NCBI GenBank assembly: GCA_013368445.1
Contig: JAACJO010000053.1
Location: forward strand, 34,001 to 98,000
DNA from: Leucocoprinus leucothites
Lineage: Eukaryota > Basidiomycota > Agaricomycetes > Agaricales > Agaricaceae
Length of the DNA: 64,000 nucleotides
Direction: 5' to 3'
This document shows, one piece after another, positions 57,137 through 64,000 of the stretch (position 1 is the first letter of the stretch; every line of letters begins with the position of its first letter). A model generated the notes under the pieces. That model made no database searches and was not told the DNA's origin. It saw only the letters and a program-made list of their open reading frames with translations. The position numbers and the translations under genes were made by a program.

Positions 57137-57194
57137 TGTTATGTATATTGATTATATCTAGCATTTGTTTCCTTTATAATATAAGTTGATATTA
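57137..57194 (+). repeat. 58-bp G1 LTR end, inverted, next to the G1-b LTR
   Basis: TGTTATGTATATTGATTATA is the start of a G1 LTR in plus orientation, cut off by the minus-oriented LTR of G1-b at 57195. G1-b inserted into an older G1 LTR, or the junction arose by inversion. Confidence 0.8.
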
Positions 57195-57852
57195 TGTTAT
57201 AGTGATGCCAGCCCGGTCCTAAGCTAGTGTGATAAGTATTGGGTTGATCTTATCAAAGGGGACTCCTTCTTGGTAAGCAACAAAGTTGTTTACTAAGTCA
57301 GAGTTATAATATGGCAATTATAATAGTAAAGACTTCAGTAATTGAGATCTTAGAGCTTTAAGTTCAATTTGACTTTGTATAGATAAAGGCTTGTATTGAG
57401 TCTCCACCTAACCAAGTAGAAATGATGTTTCTCCTTGGTAGATGTCGACAACTTATATATGATACAAGTCTGTATCTATTATTAACTAGGACTAAGGGCT
57501 TCTAATGAAAGAAGAGAAGTGTACAGCTTCCTTAACACTAATTAAACTATATAAGATGCAATCTGTCAAAGAAACTTTAGAAGTTCTTCTAAAGAAGTTC
57601 TTCTTTGATCATCTGATCGATCACAAGGTAAGTTCAAATATAGTAGAGCTATTTTTAACAATCATATGTCATGAAATAAAACCAAACAAGTTATAACAAG
57701 TCATAATAAGATCAAGTAAATGAGTCAAAACAAACTAGAAAATACAAGAATAAATAAGAGGAAAACATAATTGCAATATTACTTAAGTAAAGCTAATATT
57801 GACTTTGTATTGTAGATGGAACAAATGCTAGATATAATCAATATACATAACA
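57195..57852 (-). repeat. G1-b 3' LTR (658 bp)
   Basis: Plus strand tgttatagtgatgccagccc to atatacataaca. Orientation is fixed by the adjacent polypurine tract. It contains the TATA box and primer-pairing segment (around 57413-57460). Confidence 0.92.
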
Positions 57853-57866
57853 TTATCCCTTTCCTA
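57853..57866 (-). promoter_or_regulatory. Polypurine tract of G1-b
   Basis: The minus strand reads TAGGAAAGGGATAA directly before the LTR TGTTATG. It shares AAAGGGATAA with the element B tract. Confidence 0.8.
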
Positions 57867-57902
57867 GCTAAGATGTCCACATCTTAGTAACTACCTAAGT
57901 CA

Positions 57903-59253
57903 CTAAGGTAAATTACCTTCACCATCTATGTTGAAGTTGGCTTCATCATCATAATGAGATTCATAATTGCCATCTTCATATGGGGGTGTAAGGGAGTGGT
58001 CTCCTTCATAGATGTGAGAAGTTTGACCATGATGGGGACATCCACTCGGACTGCGTCCTCAATGGTTTGGATGGGAGGAATGGACTGAGGTCTGGAGACA
58101 ACCATACTGTCTTCCTCATGGTGCAGGTTTACAGCCTCGTTGTGGTGTAAAAGGAGGGTTGTAGGTGGGGCTGAGAGTGGTAGTGTTAATGGCTATGGAT
58201 GTTGGATTATGTTGTTCAGATCGAAGTCCATCGACATTGGTGATGGGGGTGCCATGATTGCCAGTTGGTACACTGGACTGGTGGGGCTGTACTCTGGTAG
58301 ACTCGGTGATGGACTGCAGAGCAAGAGCCTTGGCGGCATTGACTCCCTTGGTAGTGGAAAGTGCTGCCAGGGTGACTGGGGGTAGATCCCCTCAAGCAAT
58401 TCCTTTATAAGGATTTTGGGAACAATACTTGGTGAAATAGCTGGGGGTGAAAGTGTTGCACCAGGTGCAATGATATCCCAGGCAAAGCATCTTGATATGA
58501 CCCATTCCATGACATATGTCACAGGTTCGACTAGTACATCCAGACTGAGTTGCATCTCAATTGGTATTTTGAGGAGGCTCATTAGTAGGCATTGGAGGGG
58601 GTGTACTCGGTAATATGGCATTGTGTGTAGCCACATCATGATGTTGCCGAGGTTTGATGCTAGGTGGGGAAGTTTCTCCCTCGTCATCAGCTGAGGTGCA
58701 CTCAGAATTCTGTGCACATCGCTCTGGAGCTTGTTGACACTTGAGTATAGCAAAGTAATCTCTGTCCGGGTCAGTGCGTTGGATGCATCAGACGATGTTC
58801 TGAGTATAGGGAACCCCTAGGGATATGGTGTGCCAGGTTACTAAGATGGAAGTCCATTTCTTCCTGGAGACGCTTGTATTCACTTCTTGCAGAAGCGAGA
58901 GCATCAAGGCGATTCCCAATGTTGTAGACATATGAAGTGAGTCTAGGATTGCTGCCATAGGCAGAGAGAAAGTCAATGGCTGTCTGTTCTCAAAGAAATG
59001 CATGTCGTAGGGTGGCATTCTCTTTATAGGGTGAAGAGTTTTCACTACTAGTGTCTCCACCTGCACTGTCTCTGGCAGGGGATTTGGTGCCTTGTTCTTG
59101 CGATGGGGCAAGACCAAGACTTTCCTCGATCTTGTTCGCATCATCAATGGTGTTGGTCGGTGTGGTAGGAGGGGTAAGAGGTGAGGGCGATTTGCAAATA
59201 ATAGTTCCGAAGACTGGTACTGCTGGTTGTTCACTGACTTCTGGAGTAGTCAT
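57903..59253 (-). pseudogene. ORF3 of G1-b: tandem zinc-knuckle protein
   Basis: ATG at 59253 (MTTPEVSEQPAVPVF) lies 15 nt after the pol TAA and in the pol frame. An 87-residue start is followed by TGA (likely CGA) and EQTAIDFLSAYGSNPRLTSY, with a helical region around 58900-58850. Frames then shift. The knuckle frame has CDICHGMGHIKMLC (58523-58482, CX2CX4HX4C) and CTWCNTFTPSYFTKYC (58469-58422), where Tyr stands at the histidine position, and stops at 58392, close after the second knuckle as in element B. A C-terminal acidic Tyr-rich stretch (PPYEDGNYESHYDDEANFNI) ends at TAG 57905-57903. Unlike element B, it ends before the LTR. Function unknown. Confidence 0.65.
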
Positions 59254-59268
59254 TGAAGCTGGGGAATG

Positions 59269-62200
59269 TTAGGAGAGATTGTGCTGGGTTTTATACCCTT
59301 GAATTATTTCTTTTGAATTTTCAAGATTTTTCTCTGGTTCCCATGAGTCTTCAGTAGGCCCATATCCTTTCCATTGAATTAGGTATTCTATTTTTGTTCC
59401 TGAGCATAGTCTGCAAGTTCTATGATTTAGGACTGCTTTGACTTCGTATTGTTCTTCTCCTGAGACAAGAACAGGTGGTGGTTTAGGGTTGTGTTTTCCA
59501 TAAATGTCGTTCTCAGTTACTGGCATGAGAAGTGAAGCGTGGAATTTGTTGTGAATCTTCCACTTTGGTGGTAGTCTGAGTTTGTAGTTGACTGGAGAGG
59601 TCTTTCTAATAATAGTAAATGGACCTTCTCTTCTTTGGTTGAGCTTCTTAGAAGCATAGGGCAAGGGGAGATTTCGGTTATCTAACCAAACTCGGTCTCC
59701 TACTTTGAATGGCATCCATGGTTGGTTCTTTTGTTGAGCCATCATGAGACGTGTTCTTTCATGTGCCTCTAGAGCTGCTTCTCGAACTTGTTCTAAGAAT
59801 AAGGACTTCTCATTGATAGAAGGTGTGTCTGTCTCTTTATCTGAGATGAACCCTTGTGGGTTATATCCCAATATTAATTCGTATGGTGAGTGTTTTCTTC
59901 CAGAATGGGGCTTCATATTGTGTACAAATTCGATCATTGGAAGTGCTCGTTTCCATATGGTTGGGTTTTGTGACATGTAAACTGCTAAGTAAAACTCGAT
60001 TTCTTGGTTGTACCTTTCGGTAGTACCATCTGTCTGTAGATGATATGCTGTAGACAGGGCTGGTGTAATATTGAGTTTTTTGTATAATTTTTGCATTGAT
60101 TTAGCAGCAAATCGTGGATCTCGATCTGAGATTATTTTGTTGGGTGTTCTGTATTTCGAAAATACTTTATCAATAAGAATTTTAGCAATGCCATCGGCAT
60201 TTACTGTCTTCTTTGTTGGAGTTAGGATTATCCCTTTCATAAGTCCATGGTCCACTATGGACAATATACAATCATATCTGTCATCAGTTGGTAGATCTGT
60301 GATAAGATCCATGGATATTTGGGAAAAGGGTCTTGTGGAAGAAGGGCCTTTAATTGGTTGCATCAGTGGTTTAACCAGATGATGGTTGATTTTGTACTGT
60401 TGACAAATAGGGCATCCTTTCACATAGTTCTGAACATATGTGTTCATTCCAGGCCAGTAAACTAATTTAGATAGTTTACGGAACATTTCAGCTGTTCCTG
60501 GGTGTCCTGATGTCTCGTGATCATGTACACGTTGTAGAAGTCTTCTTTTTAGTTCGCATCTTCAGGTATCATATGTCTTCCCTGATATTTATAAATGTCA
60601 TCATCTTCTGTAAACCTTTCAGATGGGCGATCTTCTCTTGTTTATTTTCGATTTCTTCTTTAATTTCCTCAGAAAGGAAGTTAATGAACCTTTCTGATGG
60701 TATTGCAACGAGATCTTCATTATCCTTTCCTTCTGGACTAGGTCTGGTCTTCTACTCAATGCATCAGCAAGAGTATTTTTATTTCCAGCCAAGTGCTTTA
60801 TGGAGTAATGGAAGTGTGTCATATATAGCATCCATCTGGTGTGTCTTTGATTTAATTGTTGTGGTTCTCATCATCTGGTGAGATTCTCGTGATCAGACCA
60901 TATGATGATAGGGTGTGCTGATCCTTCAAGGTAGTGTCACCATTCCTTTAGTGCTCTAATAATAGCAAGGAATTCTTGGTCGGACACATGATAGTTTTGT
61001 TCTGCAGGGTTAAGGGTTTGTGAATAATAAGCCACAGGTGCTTATCTCTATTTGAATCTCTTTGGAGTAATACTGCACCAGTAGCAAATGCGGAAGCATC
61101 ACATTCAATTTTGAATGGCTTTGATTCATCAACTATTTGGAGTATAGGTTGCTTAAGGAATTGTTCCTTGAGCTTCTCAAAGCTTTTCTGTGCTTCTGGG
61201 TTCCATTCGAATTTCGTTGTTTTGCGAAGTAATGCATTAAGTGGTTGTGCAATAGCTGAGAAGTTGTGGATGAATTTTCTGTAGAAGTTACAGAAACCAA
61301 CAAATTGTCGGATATTTCGGACAGACTTGGTACAGGCCAATCCTGTATACCCTTTAGTTTGACTGGGTCCATCTCGATAGAGTCAGGAGTTATGATAACT
61401 CTGAGATACTCTAGATGTTGCTTCTCAAAATTCGCATTTCTCAGTCTTTAAATACAACTCGTTTTGTTGTAGAATCTTCAAGACTTGTTTAGTAAGTCTT
61501 TCGAGTTGTTCTTTTGTTTTTGCATGGATTAGATGTTGTCCATGTAGATAATAACTCCGCCTTTTTCAGTAAGGTCTTTGAATATGTGATCCATCATGGA
61601 TTGGAAAGTAGTGGGGAATTTGTCATTCCAAAGAATATGACTGTGGGTTCATATAACCCATTAGGAGTGTGGAATGCCGCTTTCCATTCATGTCCTTCAT
61701 GGATTCGGACATTATTGTATCCAAGTCGGACATCTAACTTGGTAAACCAATTAGATCCTTTGAGTTTATCCATGATTCGTGATATGCTCGGTATTGGATG
61801 AGCATTCTTTATCATATTCTTGTTAAGGAATCGATAGTCTTGACATGGGCATAAGTCTCCTCCTTTCTTTCCTACAAAGAAGAAAGAAGAGGCGATAGGT
61901 GATTTGGATATCCGAATATATCCCTTTCGTAGGTTTCAGAAATAAACTTGTCAATTCAGTTCTTTCCTGGGTGTCAGGTGATAAACTGGCATGTGTTTGC
62001 GTTCAAATTCAGGTATAGTCTCGATTTTATGATCCCAAGGACGTCTGGGTGGTAATTTCTCAGATTCATCTTTGTTGAAGACTTTGAGAAACTGATGAAA
62101 TTTCTTTGGTACGGCTTTCACAGGGTCTGATTCCTTTTAGGTTTAGTAGCCGAGTTGTGAAGTTGTTGTGATGTGTTAGACTTCACATTGATTTCATAAT

Positions 62201-62665
62201 ACAACTGATTGATGGAATCAGTTTTCGCTTTGGTTAATTTGATTGTATGAGTTTTCATCTCGCCAACGTAATGACAGTTTCTGCCAATCAACGTCGGGAT
62301 TGAATCTCTTTAACCATGTGATTCCTAAGAATAGTTGGTTTGATCCAAGTTTGACTATTCTTGGAGATTGTCATAATTTGTTGTTCACTTCTATTTTTAA
62401 TTTTGTATAGTGAGTACAACTTCCTGATAGGTTTGTGTTCCATCGGCGTTACGGATTTTGATTGCCTTTTTCATTTGAATTTTGGCAAGTTGTAGGTATC
62501 GACTAGTTGTGGGTCGATAAATTCTCCACTAGCTCCTGAGTCTAGTAGTGCTTGTAGATGTTTTGCTCTAGTTGTATGGAGCAATATTGGTACATGTACT
62601 GTTAATCCTTTGTTTGATTGAAGATCGATGATGTCTATCTGATCTTCGTGAGTACTCAAAAATTT
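59269..62665 (-). pseudogene. G1-b pol, multiply frameshifted
   Basis: The integrase frame 60486-59269 (405 aa) is clean: CPICQQYK finger, ISMDLITDLP, ISDRDPRF, QTDGTTERYNQ, GPF, and a chromodomain (EYLIQWKGYGPTEDSWEPEK) at the end. RNase H and RT (60619-61815) lie in several frames separated by one-base losses. Protease lies near 62659-62471 (ALLDSGASGEFID). It reads CGA at two sites where G1-a has TGA (IS-R-IMD near 61775; EQV-R-EAA near 59778). Confidence 0.88.
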
Positions 62666-64000
62666 TCATTTGAGTATTCTTGAAATGGTCGTTTTCACTA
62701 GCTTGTTCTATTTCGTAAACCATGGCATCTGGATCTTTCCTTTTAGGCTTGAAAGGTCTGATTCCCTTGTTTCGGTTTGGACTGGGACTTCTGTCTGCTT
62801 CGATCCCATGTTTGTCTTTCCTCTTGACTTAAACCAAACCTTCCTTGCCGGACAAGATTTAGCGAAATGTCCTTTCTTGTGGCAGAAGAAGCATTCTCCT
62901 CTTTTGAGTGCAATTCTCTGTTCGTCGGTGAGAACGTTATTGATGATGTGGGAGTATAGTGACCATAGACATCTCTGTCTGTGTTGCTTGGTCCTTCATT
63001 GTACGTTTGGTTGATGTCTTCTCCTTCACTCTCTCTTCTTCAGGATTATCATCATCCTCTGCGCCAAGTTGTATATACCTCCGTCGTCTGCTTCCGATCA
63101 TCTTCAATTGATAATCGGTATATTCCTCTTGATATTCTGTCGATATCCATGTCCCACTCGGATCGTCTGGTCTAGATAGGGGTTGACTATAGATGTCATT
63201 ATTCGTGGTTGGGTCCGTGTTGTCTACTTCTTTTTGGTCTTTCTTGATCTGTTTGAAGATCCTGGATTAGAATTTCCAATGTGGTATCTCTTTGCTCTTG
63301 GACAACTTTGTATGCCTGTCTTGCAGCAGTTTTCCATTCTGCGAGGGTTTGGGGGTCAGCTCGGATTGCTTCGAATCTGACATTGTTGAGTCCTTCGCGA
63401 AGTAGGATGGAGAGAAGTGCTGTCAGTAAGTCCTGCACATGAGGCGAGGACGGAAAAATTGGCAATGTATTCTTCGATGTATTTTTTCGTTGTCTGTAAT
63501 ACAGAGCTCTCTTTCAGCCTCAAAGCTCTGTTGTGTTGGAGAATGACTGTTCGAGCATTCTTGAACTGGAAGGTGTGTGGGGTGTTCCTGCTTGGGTAGC
63601 TGCAGTTGCTTGACTAAGTCTGTAATCCTGTTGCCATAACTTGGCAGCTCCATCGAGTAATCCAAGGGTGTAGTTGATTCTTGATTGGTCTCTGTGACAC
63701 CATATGAGTCGAAGTAGAGTTTCGACTTCGGCCATCCATGGTCTGTAGTAGCTTGGGTTGCCATCAACCTGTTGGGCTTTGGGTTTAAGCTGGAATCCTG
63801 CTTGAGGTTGTGCCATGGGTTTGGCGGGGGGTTTGGATTAGGATTTGGTGGTCCTCCTCCTGGTCCTCCTGGTCCTCCTGGTCCTCCAGGCGGATTACCT
63901 CCGGGACTTGGTGGTCCTCCTTGTGGTCTGGTGGTGGTGTGGGCTTCTTCGATTTGAAGAACCTCCTGTGTTGGTGACACTGCCTTTGCTTTCCCTTTTG
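62656..64000 (-). pseudogene. G1-b gag, N-terminus outside window
   Basis: C-terminal and middle gag. The knuckle is near 62905-62860, in a broken frame (CFFCHKKGHFAKSC-like). Capsid sequence (EAIRADPQTLAEWKTAARQA, about 63370) and a Gly/Pro-rich repeat (ggtcctcct units, 63855-63905; proline and glycine codons) follow toward the edge. Many single-base deletions. The frameshift heptamer at 62659-62665 is intact. Confidence 0.8.

Larger units (their letters stand above)
57195..64000 (-). mobile_element. Ty3/gypsy chromovirus G1-b, 5' end outside window
   Basis: 3' LTR 57195-57852, polypurine tract, ORF3 (57903-59253), pol (59269-62665) and gag (to the window edge). It carries many one-base indels but fewer TGA stops than G1-a, which makes it a useful reference for ancestral CGA codons. 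Confidence 0.92.

Noticed and set aside
1..64000. tRNA, rRNA or host housekeeping genes
   Set aside because: I saw no cloverleaf-like, rRNA-like or recognisable host coding sequence; everything identifiable is transposon-derived except the unknown frame at 53290-56471.

Overview
The window is a solid block of nested transposable elements from a filamentous fungus, most likely an Agaricomycete basidiomycete. That placement is inference. It rests on Ty3/gypsy chromoviruses with C-terminal chromodomains, Tad1-like LINEs with RNase H, Tc1-type DNA transposons, and a DDE transposase family I associate with mushroom genomes. I found no convincing host gene, rRNA or tRNA.

Names used here: G1, B, C and D are four Ty3/gypsy groups. 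G1-a (1-6054, minus) runs off the left edge and ends in a 113-bp near-perfect palindrome made of LTR ends. To its right lies an old gypsy element C (minus) that has been split repeatedly: its integrase end is at 6056-6664, the rest of integrase at 17941-18440, RNase H and RT at 19216-20297, protease near 24.1-24.6 kb, gag to 28.2 kb and a candidate LTR at 28897-29172. Inside C sit (i) about 0.95 kb of unclassified sequence carrying the full-length young element B (6730-17046, TSD ttctg), which itself carries an intact Tc1 transposon (11137-12729) in its RT active site, and (ii) a DDE-transposase element (20378-23578) that carries a solo LTR.

From 29.2 to 34.4 kb lies a second, decayed B copy (B2, plus) with two nested LTRs. 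Next come a gypsy D fragment (34.4-37.1 kb, minus), LINE-1 (37.1-43.4 kb, plus) hit by two solo LTRs with clear target duplications, a G1 LTR plus leader, LINE-2 ending in an A-rich tail (44.2-47.2 kb), a 5' half of a third B copy (B3, 47.2-51.2 kb, minus), LINE-3, another LTR, and an unrecognised ~540-codon reading frame split by a decayed Tc1 copy. The right edge holds G1-b (57195-64000, minus), cut by the window end.

Most notable is a third ORF between pol and the 3' LTR in both G1 and B, with tandem CCHC zinc knuckles. It lies in the same frame as pol, just after the stop codon. In B an open frame after the knuckles crosses the polypurine tract and ends inside the LTR; its 68 LTR codons stay open in all five B LTR copies. 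Both families also have leaders complementary to their own predicted mRNA 5' end (Tf1-like self-priming), and G1 has a perfect -1 frameshift heptamer at the gag stop. Old copies are strongly CpG-depleted, and many of their stop codons are TGA where a sister copy has CGA.
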